Below are positions 47,539 to 59,500 of a stretch of 64,000 nt of DNA, piece by piece. The position numbers were made by a program, and so were the translations under genes. Within the stretch, counting starts at the first letter, position 1. Each line of letters starts with the position of its first letter. This DNA comes from Isoetes taiwanensis (Eukaryota > Streptophyta > Lycopodiopsida > Isoetales > Isoetaceae), in contig JAJEKV010000052.1 of NCBI GenBank assembly GCA_021234155.1, positions 3,466,254-3,530,253 on the forward strand, given 5' to 3'. The notes under the pieces were generated by a model. It worked only from the letters and a program-made list of their open reading frames with translations. It had not been told where the DNA came from and did no database searches.

Positions 47539-49460
47539 CTAGTAATGGTACCCAGCCTTGCTGGGCATAAATTAGGAACCTTTAATTTCTTTCTTTTTTT
47601 ATTCTCCCTTTTTTTTTCTAACCCCCTTCTCCCTCCCTTTGCCTTCCCTTTCCCCTTCCCCTTTTTTTCTTTCTCTTTTTCTTATCAGCTTTTTCCCTTT
47701 CTTTTTATCTTTCCCCGCTCTTCCCATTTTTCCACTACTCTCTTTCCCTTTCCTTTTCCCCTTCCTCTTCCTTTTCCTTTTCCTTTTCTCTTTCCCGTTT
47801 CTCATGCATTTTTTTCGTTCTCTTTTGCTTACCTTTTCATGTGCCCTTTTCTTCTTTTCCCCACCGTCTTCCTCTTGATCACGTGCCCTTTTCCCCATCT
47901 CTTTTCCCATTTCTCTCTCCTCTTTTCCTCATGCTCTTTTTGTTTTCCCTTCTCCTTTTTCCGCTTCCCTTTTCCTTTCAACTTTCCATTCCCTTTTCAT
48001 ACATTCCCCACCCTTTTGCTTTGCGATGTTCCCTTTTTCCCTTTCCTTTCTCTTTCCCCTTCCTTTACATTTTCCCTTTCCCGTTCCCTTTCGTTTTTCA
48101 TATGCCTCTTTCCATTCCCTTTTCTCAATCTTTTTTATGTACCCTTTTTCCTTCTTTCCCCATCCTCTTCCCCTTTTTCCCCTTTCCACTTTCTCCTTTC
48201 TTGTTTGTTTTTTCTTTTCCCTTTCCCATACTCTTTTTCCCTTTCTTTTTTCTATTTCCTCACCCTTTCCCTCTTCCCTTTTTTCTCGTGCCCTTTTCTC
48301 CTTCCTCTTTTCCTCTTTTCCTATTCCTTGCTCCCTACCCTTTGTCTATTCTACTTTCCCCCCACCTTTTTCCTCATTTTTCCATTCTTTCCCTCTTCCT
48401 TTTTCTCGATGCTCTTTTTGCTTTCCTTTTTCTCTTTCTTCACCCTTCCTCTTTTCCCTTTTTTTCACGCCCTTTCCTTTTTTCTCTTTCTCTCGTTCCC
48501 TTTTCCCAAGATCTCTTTTTCCCTTTTCCCCCTCTCTTTTCCTTTTTACTTTTCTTTTTCCCATAGACTTTGCAACCTTTTCTTATTTTCCCTTACCTTT
48601 TTCTCCTTTTCTCACCTTTACTTCTTACCCTTCTCGCGGTGCTCTTTTTCCGTTCCCTTTCCCCCTCGCCTATTCTATTCCTTTTTCTATTTTCTTTTAT
48701 CTTTCCATTCCTCTTACCTTTCTTTTATTCCTTTTCCCTTTTCCCTTTTCCCTTTCCCTTTTCCCTTTTCCCTTTCATCGTTGTTCCTTTTCCCTTCCCC
48801 TCTTCCTTTTCCCTTTTCCCTTTTCCCTTTCATCGTTTTTCCTTTTCCCTTCCCCTTTTCCTTTTCATTTTCCCTTTTCCCTTTTTTCCCTTTCATCGTT
48901 TTTCCCTTTTCCCTTCCCTTTTCCTTTTCCCTTTTTCCTTTTCCCTTTCATCATTTTCATTTTCCTTTTCCATTTCCCTTTTCCGTTTCCCTTTTCCGTT
49001 TTCCCTTTCATCGTTTTCCCTTTTCCCGTCCCCTTTTCCTTTTCCCTTTTCCTTTTCCTTTTTCCTTTTCCGTTTCCCTTTTCCCTTTCATCTTTTTCCT
49101 TTTCCCTTCCCTTTTCCTTTTACCTTTTCCCTTTCATCGTTTTCCCTTTTCCCTTTTCCCTTTCATCGTTTTCCTTTTCCCTTCCCCCTTTTCCGTTTCC
49201 CTTTTCCTTTTTCCTTTCATCGTTTTTTCCTTTTCCCTTCCCCTTCCCCTTTTCCCTTTCCCTTTCCTTTCCCTTTCCCTTTCCCTTTCCCTTTCCCTTT
49301 CCCTTTCCCTTTCCCTTTTCCTTTTCCCTTTCATATTGAAGCCATAGTCAAGATGAAATTTTAGTTGAAGACACGCACACATCATCTCCACCATTGGTCA
49401 ATCAAATCCTCGACCGTCCGATTTAGGGTGCGGTCCATTACACAACATTATAATATAAGA
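47539..49460 (-). mobile_element. Helitron filled with polypyrimidine DNA (1922 bp)
   Basis: Plus strand: host ...GTTTAA, then CTAGTAATGG...AATATAAGA, then TA. On the minus strand it starts TC, ends CTAG and has a GCCCAGC/GCTGGGC-type hairpin just before CTAG. Absent from unit 1 at 31971. The interior (47585-49335) is almost pure pyrimidine, (CCCTTTTC)n-like. The 600-codon ORF there is a composition artefact. Confidence 0.92.
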
Positions 49461-49462
49461 TA

Positions 49463-51218
49463 CTAGTAATGGTACCCAGCGTTGCTGGGCGTAAGTTGAG
49501 AGCCTCTAAATGTTTTGGGCTGCAGTGGGAAAAGCCCTATCCCTTTCCTTTTCTCTTTCCCTTTTGCTCTATCCTATATTTCACTTTTTCTTATTTTATC
49601 TACACTTTTTTTTTTCTTTTCCCGTCTTTCCGTTTTCTTTTGCTTCTTTTCCCTCTTTCTTTTTCCCGGTAACCTTTTTCCCTTCCCTTTTCCTCCTTTC
49701 CCCACCCTTTCCTTCTCCGTTTCTATGCCATTTTTCCTTTCGCTTCACCTTTTTCCATGCCTCCTCTTTTCCCCATCCTTTTTCCATGGCTTCCCTTTTC
49801 CTCAACCTTTTACTCTTTCGTTTTTTTCCGTGCCTATTTTCCCCTCTTTTCCTCCTTTCCCACCCTTCCCTCTTCTTTTTTCTGGGTGCCCTTTTCTCCC
49901 CATGCCTTTTTTACCTTCCCTTTTCCCATCTCTTCAACCTTTCCCTCTTTTCCTTTTCGCTTCTCTTTTCCCATTTTTCTCTTTTCCTTTTTCCCTTGCC
50001 CTCTCTCATTTTTCCCCTTTTTTCTTTCTTTTTTCTTTTCCCATGCCTTTTTCCCTTCCCTTTTCCTTTTCCCATTTTTTCCGTGCTTCCCTTTTCCTCT
50101 TTTTCCCAGCCTTTTCCTCTTTTTTTCACCCTTTTTCTCTTCCCCTTTTCCCTTCTTTTCCCCCTTCCCTTTTCTTTTCCTTTTCCCATGTCCTTTTCTC
50201 TTCCCCTTCCCCGCTCTCCCGCTTCCCTTCCCTTTTCCCTTTCCCTTTTTCTTCCGTTCCCTTTTCCTGATGGATTTTTTTTTATTTTTCTCCTTTCATG
50301 ATCCTTTCCTCGTGCCCTTTTTCCGTCCTTTCCTTTTCGTTTTCCCATGCCTTTCGCACATTTGTTTTCTCATCTTATTTTCCTATACCTATTTTCCTCT
50401 TTTCCCCATCCTTTCTCTCTTCCCCCCCTTTTTTTCCCTTTTCTTTTTTCCCTTTCACCATTTTTCTCTTCTCATGCCCTTTCCCCCTTTCCTTTTCTTG
50501 TGTCCCTTTTTCTCTTAGGTTCCCTTTCCCGCTTTTCCCTTTCATTTTTCTTTCTTCTCACTTTCCTTTTTTTCCTTCCCTTTTCCCCATCCCTTTCTTG
50601 TTCCCCCTTTTCCCTCCCCTCTTCCTCATTTTCTCAACCTTTCACTCTTCCTCTTTTCTCAATGCAATTTTTCCCTTCCTTTTCCCTCTCTCTTTTTCTT
50701 TTCCCTTTTGCTTTTTCCATGCCATTTTTTCCTTTTTTTTTTAAACGCTTCTCTTTTTCTCCCTTTTCTCATGCTCTTTTATTTCCTCCCTTTTTCCCAT
50801 GCTTTTTTTCTCCTCCCTTTCCCCCTTTCTTCAACTTTTCTCTCTTTCTTTTTTCCCGTGCCCTTTCCTCTTCCCTTTTCCCTCGTGCCCTTTTCCCAGT
50901 TTTCTTTTCCCCCTCCCTGTTTCTTTCTTCTTTCCCTTTTCCTTTTTTCATGCCTTTTTCTCTTCTCTTATCTCCACCATTTTTCCTTTTCCTTTTCTCC
51001 TTTTTCCTGTGCCTTTTTGCCCTTCACATTTCTCTTTTCTCTTCCCTTTTTCGCCTTCTCCTTTACCCTTTCCCCTTAAAAGATCAAAGAATGACTAATC
51101 ACGGTGGTGGTAAGTCGTGCAATAAATCTCGGCCTTCAGATGCACCCAGATGATCTCGACCATTCAAATTAGGGCTTGATCCAATCCAAGAATTACGGTA
51201 TAACATTATAATATAAGA
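49463..51218 (-). mobile_element. Second adjacent Helitron, polypyrimidine-filled (1756 bp)
   Basis: Begins CTAG at 49463 two bases (TA) after the first, with hairpin GCCCAGCGTTGCTGGGC-like sequence at its start, and ends AATATAAGA before host TGTAATT. The interior 49545-51085 is pyrimidine-rich and shares the repeat words of the first but is not a copy of it. Non-coding. Confidence 0.92.
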
Positions 51219-51379
51219 TGTAATTAAATGTTTAATAAATCTAAGAATAAAAAAATAGAATCGAGCATAAAATTAACATAACAAAAAAATCACAAATAAT
51301 AAGAACAAAGCATAAAAAATTTAAATTGAATTCAATTAATATATTTCACAATGTAATTTGCACATTACAAAATATATTA

Positions 51380-53000
51380 AGTCTTTAGTTGTTGCTCTCT
51401 TCTTCTTCTTCTTCTTCATTGGCCGTCTTCATTTACCGCATTATATTGTATCGCGAACAATTAGTTCATTGTAGTCACAAATAATTATCTAATGAATGAT
51501 ACACACTTCATCCCCCCCCTTTCACGCCAGCATGTATGTCGCTGATGGCGCATATGATCGCTTTGTTTGAAGGCCCTTTCGCGTTCATCTTTAGCAGCCG
51601 GGCGACCAGCAAATGACGCCTATTGAGAATGAGCACCAAAACTAATGTTAGTGTTCAACTCGAGAACCTACATTATAAACCAAATTTATACTTACAAATA
51701 GCTTATCCAGAAAGCCATAACCGCCCGGACCAGGTCTTATTGGCACTATGGTCGCCCACTTGCCGTCATTACCTCGCGTCCAGTAGCTGCCTTTGTTCTA
51801 GCTTCCCTTTCTTTGATAATATGTTGGCCTTCAAACACTACAATGCAATACAAGGACTTAGTCCACATGGCATCATCTAATTATACGACTCATGGGAGAG
51901 ATGATGTACTTGAAATGCCTCATTAGTCAACCAGATAGGCTGTGCCACTTCCTCTATCGAGACTCCTGTAGCTTTGGCAAGAGCTTTCAGCTGCTTCTTC
52001 TGATTACCTCTGCAAAATATAAATAAAATATGAGTACAATGAGGTTATAATGAAGAACGAAAGAGCCTAATACCTGGTGGCTTTAACATGTTTACCCTGC
52101 TTTGAACAAACCTCCCTCCATGAGATCTCTCCTGACTTGAGCTCGGGATATTCTGCTTCTAAAAGCTCCTTGATCCTCTCTTTTTCCTCATCATAGGCTC
52201 CCGAGTTCCATTCACCCTTGTGGACGTTATGGCAAACGCTATTTGTGACACTATTAGCCATCTTCCAAAAATTGTCGCCATCTGCGGTCTTTGTGGCGGC
52301 AACTCTTGCTACTACACTCAACATCGACTAACATATGAATATGTGTTAGTGAACAAAAAAGGCATAATTCAAGATGAACTCACTCATATTGAAAGAGATG
52401 CCTTCGTGGAGGTGGTGCGGGTGGTGCACGATCTTTATGAGCTTGAAGAGAAGAGTGCGTCCACTCCGGCGTAAGCGACGGTCGGCTCCTGCCGTGGGGT
52501 TCATTCTCCTGCGTGCTCGGGAACGGGCCCAAGATTGAATTCTGAAGGAGTGTATGAGCTATGACGTGGAGGGTCATGGGGCGGACCTCCGCCTACTTTG
52601 TTCCTTGACGGGCGGCGCAATGTCCATTCGGGCGGGCGACATCGGTGCAAGGCATTCCACCTATCTTTCGGGTTATCGCCTCGTTGATATCTCGAGGTTC
52701 CCTGCTCTTCGTCTTCCTCGCGGATCACGAGGTCCTTTCCGTCTCTTCGCCGGTGGTGAGAAGAAGATCCGCCCATAACCACACGACGGCCGAACATTAT
52801 GCATAGGAAAAGAAGGACGAACCGCATTTACACGCTACATTTAAAAACATTAGAGCGTTAAAATAAATGGTTAACTTACATTTTATCCTAGAAAAAATCC
52901 ATACCAAATCCACACAATGGTGGAGGTGGCGGTGGTGGCGAGCTAAACCCGAAGCGACCAACTTCGCCTCTTAAAGGCCTTTGCGGGTTTAGGGATGTCA
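51380..53000 (-). pseudogene. CACTA-2 gene remnants of unknown family, unit 2
   Basis: Copy of 32140-33760. Readable exons: GFSSPPPPPPPLCGFGMDFF (52888-52960) and NSVTNSVCHNVHKGEWNSGA followed by YDEEKERIKELLEAEYPELK (52067-52260), and a poly-Glu C-terminus near 51410. Family not recognised. Confidence 0.45.
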
Positions 53001-53390
53001 ATAAGGCTACCAAACCCACGCGAGAAGTAAAGTTGTGAACAATAGATATGCCATCGTCGCAGCATCCCATGGTTCTTTGGACATGTGCAAAAACTTACAA
53101 GTTATTTATATGGAGGCGATGAATAACATAGTAGGAAAGCAACAAATGTTAGCAACATGGGAAGTTCATTACAAAACATTGGGATTTGAATAATTAAAAG
53201 TGTCTTTATATATTTGGTTATTAGACAATTAAAAAATTTAATACTCTTAAACATGGCAAGATATACAATATTGTATTCATTATTTGAGTTGTGACAACAA
53301 CAATTTTGACATCTCAAGGCATCCATGCACTTCATGTGTCGTCTTTGTCTCACAACCATGGTAGAAGATATTCCAACACTTTGTAAGGCT

Positions 53391-54257
53391 TCAACAACCC
53401 GAGGAAGCTTTGGGTCGGATGAGAATCACGTCTTCACGTAGGCACATCATTCTTGTTTTTTGCTCCTCCAACTTGTCAAGACGTCGTTGGTACATATGGG
53501 TTGGATTAATCCATTGGGCATTGTTGTTATTATTAAACCACTCCATTCGTCGCATAGCTTGCACGAAATCCAGAAGCATCTCATAAATATATCCCAATGC
53601 ATAGACATCATGAATTTCGTGTCCCCATACACGATCATCATCCTTTGATTTCTCAAAACGGTTTCCTCTAACCATGGATATTTTGCTTGTCCATCCAGAA
53701 AGTAAGCACCGACACTTCAACAAGGGACGACGCTCTTTGGCGTAAAAATGAATTGCATTGTCCCAATCACCAATGGCCACCCACACATTTTGGTACTCAT
53801 CATCAAAATGTAATTTGACTCTCTTGCAATTAAGCTTTGTGTGAGTGAAGTGGCCTTTGTGGATCTCAACGACACCTTCTGCTAGGGCAAGAGCTATCTC
53901 TGGAACATACTGATATACAACTCGCATTTTGCTCCTAAGTTCAGCGCCTATGTGTTTGTCAGTTCTTCTTGGCGCTCTAGCAATTGCATTTGACCATCTT
54001 CTAAAACGTGACAAGTTATTAGGTAAATAGTCAAACAAGTGTGCAAGTGTCTCTCCATTCATGAAAGGTAGAATCACCATTAGCCCTATGGTATCCCCAC
54101 TAGAGCTAGCAACTTCATATGCAAGTCCAATGGATGTAGCCAAAGCGGGATGCGGGCTCTTGAAGCGTATGTATCTTTTGAGCCATCTCATGCGTCTACG
54201 CCCTATCTTTGCCCTTGAAAACCCATCCCTTTGTATAGCTCATCATCTTGGAAGTGT
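53391..54257 (-). pseudogene. Protein kinase-like gene with degenerate catalytic site
   Basis: A 266-codon ORF (ATG at 54191; possibly one exon of a longer gene). LALAEGVVEIHKGHFTHTKL then CKRVKLHFDDEY and VAIGDWDNAIHF align with the kinase C-lobe H-R-D-L-K-x-x-N...D-F-G region, but HRD is HTK, the Asn is absent and DFG is DWD; later DVYALGYIYEMLLDF matches the helix F motif D-V-Y-S-L-G-x-x-x-Y-E-M-L. The N-lobe is not identifiable. A pseudokinase, or a decayed kinase captured by CACTA-2. Confidence 0.65.
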
Positions 54258-54338
54258 TGTGTTCCGTTGATCTTGATTTGATCGCATGCGATGTGTTGGT
54301 TTTTCTCCTCAATAAAAGCATTATCACATCCACGGCCT

Positions 54339-54880
54339 CTACGGGCATGGGATCAACAAAGATTGATATGTGATTCTCCAAAGAAAAGTGGGCCTTGCTA
54401 GGCCTCGCTCCACTAGAGCTTCCCCACGATGCAAAGCATTTTTAATTACCTCCAACCGGCGTGCATTGAGATCCGCAATGATGTTCTTGTGATCACGACG
54501 CGTCGCTTCTTTGAGGAATTCCATGAAGCTACCCATTCCTTGACACGAGCCTCGGCATTGGGACTTTTAAGCCGCAGACCGATGCTTCAAACATGTCTTG
54601 GGTTCATCCATGGGGTTTCCAATCATTGGCTTTACATGTGTGTCAAGGAGAGAAGTCAACATTTCTTCTTGACCGCCATTTTTGTGCTAACTCAAATTGG
54701 CACTTCCTTTTCACATGTCCGACAAAATGGTCGACACGTTGACCGGTTTGCATCTCCGGTCCGGGACTTTCGTTAGCACATATCTCATTTATGACCATCG
54801 TCTAATCTCACTAATCATTAGTGTCTTCACGGTCGGGGCCATACCTACAAACCAATTTAGATTCATTAATCTTGCTTTGT
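54339..54880 (-). pseudogene. Coding remnant upstream of the kinase-like gene
   Basis: Minus-strand reading GSFMEFLKEATRRDHKNIIA then DLNARRLEVIKNALHRGEAL looks protein-like and helical. It may be an upstream exon of the kinase-like gene. No domain recognised. Confidence 0.4.
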
Positions 54881-54889
54881 GACTTTTTC

Positions 54890-56508
54890 AAACCTTCATT
54901 ATGAATCTTTACCTACTTTCTTAAGAGTTAGTTTCCTTTTAATTTTTTTTTTTTTAAAAAACCAACTATTTAAATTTTTCTTGCTCTTAACCACTCCACA
55001 TCGTTGTTTCTTTGACATCCCTAACATCTTTAAAAACAACATTCTTAACTAGAAACCCGAAAATCAATAATGCAATTTTTTCAAAAACCCCGCCCTTGTC
55101 CAATCCAGTAAAGATTTCTATTTATTGATATATTAATAAAAAAAAATAAACAAAAGAGTAGGCGGTGAGCTTGGACCCGAACACCTAGTCTTCTCCACTC
55201 AAGGCGGAGAGCCGACCATGCCCTTGTCCAAGTCTCCCCAAATTTTTCTAAACTAAATACATTAATCAATAAAATTACAAGAGTAAGCGGTGAGTTTGGA
55301 CCGGAACACCTAGTCTTCTCCACTCAAGGCGGAGCCGACCATGCCCTTGTCCAAGTCTCCCCAATTTTTTATAAACTAAATAAATTAATAAATAAAATTA
55401 AAAGAGTAAACGGTGAGCTTGGACCCGGAACACCTAGTCTTCTCCACTCAAAGCGGGCCGACCATGCCCTTTGTCCAAGTCTCCCCAAGTTTTTTTTTTT
55501 TTTAACCTAAATAAAACATTAAAATTTTATTCTCCTACTCAAACTCAAATTCTTACCTAGAATGTCTTGAGTGAAAATCGATTTCCAAGAGCGGCGCATT
55601 TTGTTATTAGTGTACATGCAAAAAAAATAAAGGCATTCAATAATTAGAAAACTTACATAAATAAAAAAAAAAAAAAAAAAAAAGACCATTCACGTTGAAA
55701 AGATCATTGACATTAAAACTATTTACATTGTTAATTAAAAAGAACTATATATTGACATGTAAAAAAAAAAAATAAAAAAAAGGAAGAACATAAAAAGAAG
55801 GGGCCTCGTCTTTCAACGACGTCCCCTTCTTGTAATAAAAATTAGAGGAAGAATGGGCCTCGTCTTTCAACGACGTCCTTCTTCCATGGAAAAAAAATAG
55901 AAGAGGAGGAGAAAGGGGAGATAGGAAAGAAAGATTGAATAGAATGAGAAAGTGGTGAAGAAGAAGAAGAAGAAAATGAATAGAAGATTGGAAGAACGGA
56001 AGATTAGAAGGAAGAAACCAATGATTGGAAGATGATTGGAAGAAGAAGGAGGAGGATTCGATTCATACTAATAAGAGGTGAAATGGATTGAAGAAAAACA
56101 AGGATGGAAAGAAGAGGAGGATAGAAATGGGATGGATTGAAAACAAACAAGAAAAAACAAGAAGCCCTAAATCTATCAAACAACAAGCCTAATTCAAAAA
56201 TAGAGTTGATTGATCCATTGAAATACCTTTGGATGCTTGCTTGAAGCTTGGAAAGGACCGCAAGGATGATCCGCGCCAAAAATCGCCACGAAAAACGCTC
56301 CTCCAGCCGCTTAGAACCAAAAAAACTAGGCGGCGGAAAAGCCGGCTCTGTTTTCTGATAAAAAGTTACAGACGTCGTTGAACGACGTCGTGACGTCGTT
56401 GAACGACGTCTGTTATAGTCGTTGACCGACGTCTATAACGACGTCTTTGTGTTAAACGACGTGCCCTTTTTTTTATTAAGTTATAATTATAAGTTATTAT
56501 TATAATTA
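54890..56508. other. Low-complexity stretch of CACTA-2
   Basis: Contains the ~124 bp tandem repeat (55155-55503), A-rich tracts, two GGCCTCGTCTTTCAACGACG repeats at ~55802 and 55857, a GAAGAAG-rich purine run (55880-56130), and AACGACGT motifs at 56370-56465. No gene supported. Confidence 0.5.
55155..55503. repeat. Tandem repeat, ~124 bp x3
   Basis: Three copies containing GCGGTGAGCTTGGACC, CACCTAGTCTTCTCCACTCA and CCATGCCCTTGTCCAAGTCT, separated by AT-rich linkers. Confidence 0.85.
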
Positions 56509-59500
56509 CTAGTTATGGTGCCCAGCGTTGCTGGGCACCGTCCTTTTTGTTAATGTCGTGCTAGCAAACTCCCCTTGTATTTGCACAATTCATCCCTTGT
56601 ATTTGTTGCATCTATGTTGGCCTAGCATGTAAGACGGAACTTGCATACGCACTCGTATTTGTTACATCTGTATTGGTGGTTTTCCTCTCCAATTGATTAA
56701 CAAAGAAACATGATTGGCCTTTTCATGACCTGTTCCTAGAGTGCTGACTGTTAATGCAGTTGTTCATGGAGTGTTGAAAGATAATGCAGTTGTTCATGGA
56801 GTGCTGCTTAAGTTATAAAACATTCCGTTGCCTTAAACTGCTATAATAAAACGAACATGCTTAGTTTTGGCAAATGGCTTAAAGGACAATAAAGCAATTG
56901 TTCATGAAATGCTGCATAACATTGCCCCAACTGCTATAACAAAATGGACATGCTTGTATTTGTTTGAAATCATAGATAGCTTGTCTAAAGGGAAGACCCT
57001 ATTTGGTTGCCCCACTCATGGTATAACTTGTATATGCATATGAAAAGTTAAAACGAAGTTGTTTGACATTTGTGGAGTGGGGCAACTCGTATATGCATAT
57101 GAAAAGTTAAAACGAAGTTGTTTGACATTTGTCGTTAGTGAAGCTTGTATTTGTATTTGAGCTGACCTGTGTGGCGAAGAGTAGAGTTGTGCATTAGTAA
57201 TGCACACTTGTAATCTTCATGGTATATCAGTCATGTGGGTATGCATATGCTTACAACCCTGGTCAAGAAAAGAAAAGGGAAGTGAACAGAGGCTGTCTAA
57301 AGGGAAGACCTTGTTTGGCTGTCCCACTTGTGGGGTGGCTTGTGTATGTGACTATGGAAAGTTACAACAGAAGATTGTTTGAGATTTGTAGTCAATGAAG
57401 CTTGTAATTGTATTTGAGCTGATCTGTGTGGTGGGGAGTAGAGTTGTGGATTAACAATGCAGAACTTGTAATCTTCATAGTATATCAGCCATGTGGGCAT
57501 GCTTACAATCCTGGTCATCTAACTTATTCAAGGTGGTCTGAGTTGGAGACTTGCCTTCAAAATATTTGATGTAGACTCTAGCTTTCTTGCATCCTCCTTT
57601 CCTGGAATTGATCCTTCATCCTTCATTCTCGAGCTGCGACTCGCATGACACAACAACGCCCGATGGATGGGGCTTTTCTATTCATCCCAGCAGTGTAATT
57701 ACAATGGTAGAGAGTGGGTAGCTGCATATCGCAAGCTACCCAAAAAACAAAAAATACAGGGAATATCCAGTCATAACACCTGGACCCCAAAATACAAAAA
57801 TATATCATAGATGTTTGGCTAGTGTACCTGCCTAGGGCTTATCGCCGGGATTAAAAAACCCCGCCCTTTCGGGTTTTCGAGGAAAAACCCTAGCGATAAG
57901 CCCTAGGCAAGGTTTAGACAACGCGGCCGCTAAACTTCCCAAAAACCCACGCCCAAAAAGAAACCAACGCCGCGGCAACGCCTGCACTGCATAAGACCAC
58001 AAAACACAATAGAGAAGAACAAAACCCTCGAAAAAGTTTAGGGTTGATTAAAGGCCGCGGCCGCTTAACAACAACATATATAAACAAAATACTTAAGGGA
58101 GGGAGGGAGGGAGAGCATAGAACATAACCCGAAAACACTGGCGGGCTTAAGAGAAAGCGCCGGCGAGAAGTCAAGGAATTAATGCAGGAAGAAATAGCGA
58201 TCCCCTAACCGGATGAGAGGCCCAAATGCATGCAATGCATGCAGTAACGATGTAACTCTTTGCATGCTCGTCTGCTCGAGAATCGCGATCCGCCGGATCG
58301 ACCTGCATTCTCGAAGCGACTGCGCATGACACAACAACGCCGAAAGAAGAGAACTTCCCGCCGATCCGAGATGAAGGCTCAAGAATTGCCCCATAGTGGA
58401 GGAATGCCGAGGTAGAAGCGAGACGAGAAGGATAGGAAGAGATACGAGAAAGATAGGAAACGCCAGGAAGGGATGCGCCAGGAAAGGTCAACGCAGGCCA
58501 AGGTAGAAGAGAACCGAGAACGATAAGAAACGCCAGGAAGGGATACGCCAGGAAAGGTCAGGTCGAAGAGAAACAAGAATGATAGGAAATGCCACGAAAG
58601 GTCAACCCATGCAAGAGGAAGCCCCTCCTCTGCATGAGAGCATAGAACATAACCTGAAACACTGCTGGGCGAAGAGAAAGCGCCGATGAGAAGCTGAAGG
58701 CGAATGCAGGAAGAAATAGCGATCCCCTAACCGGATGAGAGGCCCGAAATGCATGCAATGCATGCAGGCAACGCATGCAACTCTTGCATGCTCGTCTGGC
58801 TCGAGAATCGCGATCCGTCGGATCGATCTGCATTTTGAAGTTAACAAAATGGATGCATTTTGTAGTTAACAAAATGGATGTCTCATATCATAGGAGCATG
58901 ATATTTTGTGGCAAAACCCAATCCAGAATAAAGGTGGTGCTTGTGACAGTCAACTCAGATTTGTCTCTAAATGAAATATTGTGAAGAACTTCTGTTTACT
59001 CCTGAATATTATGTCGAGACACAAAGATATGATATATAGTTCTTCTAGTGGATAGAGCTATCAAAGCTGAAAGACTTAAATATGCCTTTCCATCTTAACT
59101 TGCATCTACGCTTTAGAGACTCAAATATTGTCTGTAGAATTCAACAACCATAAAGATAGAACAAAAAAGAGAGTCAAGATTGGCAAGGCCATACCTCCCT
59201 TTTTCTATTCAGAGCAAAACCACATTGTAATCAGTGCGGCAATATAATAACTCCACCCATACAACCTGCGAATTTCTTTGTAAAAGCACATAAGGTAAAT
59301 AGAACACGATATACCACAAATTATTTAACACACTTTATTAATTAGTTGCCTTCCCTTCTCAATCAACTGTAAGCTTTAGCTATTGCCTCAAGAGCAAGCA
59401 ATAACTGGACAAACACCCTTTGCTTCGACAAACACCTTTTGCAGTACCTTCTTCGAAGATAAAAAGCAAATGCAGCTTCAACAAACACCTTTTGCAGTAC

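Larger units (their letters stand above)
33777..53012. repeat. Tandem duplication unit 2 (~15.56 kb plus two Helitrons)
   Basis: Starts abruptly in LTR sequence (ATCCCTGGGTGCG) after CACTA-2 sequence and a ~4 bp filler. It ends at 53012, where the CACTA-2 match to 33772 stops. Subtracting the Helitrons at 47539-51218 leaves ~15.56 kb, equal to unit 1. Confidence 0.9.

Noticed and set aside
47545-49347. A 600-codon plus-strand ORF (and overlapping 437, 264 and 241-codon ORFs)
   Set aside because: They lie in near-pure pyrimidine repeat DNA where TTT/TTC/CCC/CTT codons cannot form stops; only Phe, Pro, Leu and Ser are encoded, in all three frames.
49510-51153. Several 250-270-codon ORFs in the second pyrimidine tract
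   Set aside because: Same composition artefact inside the second Helitron.
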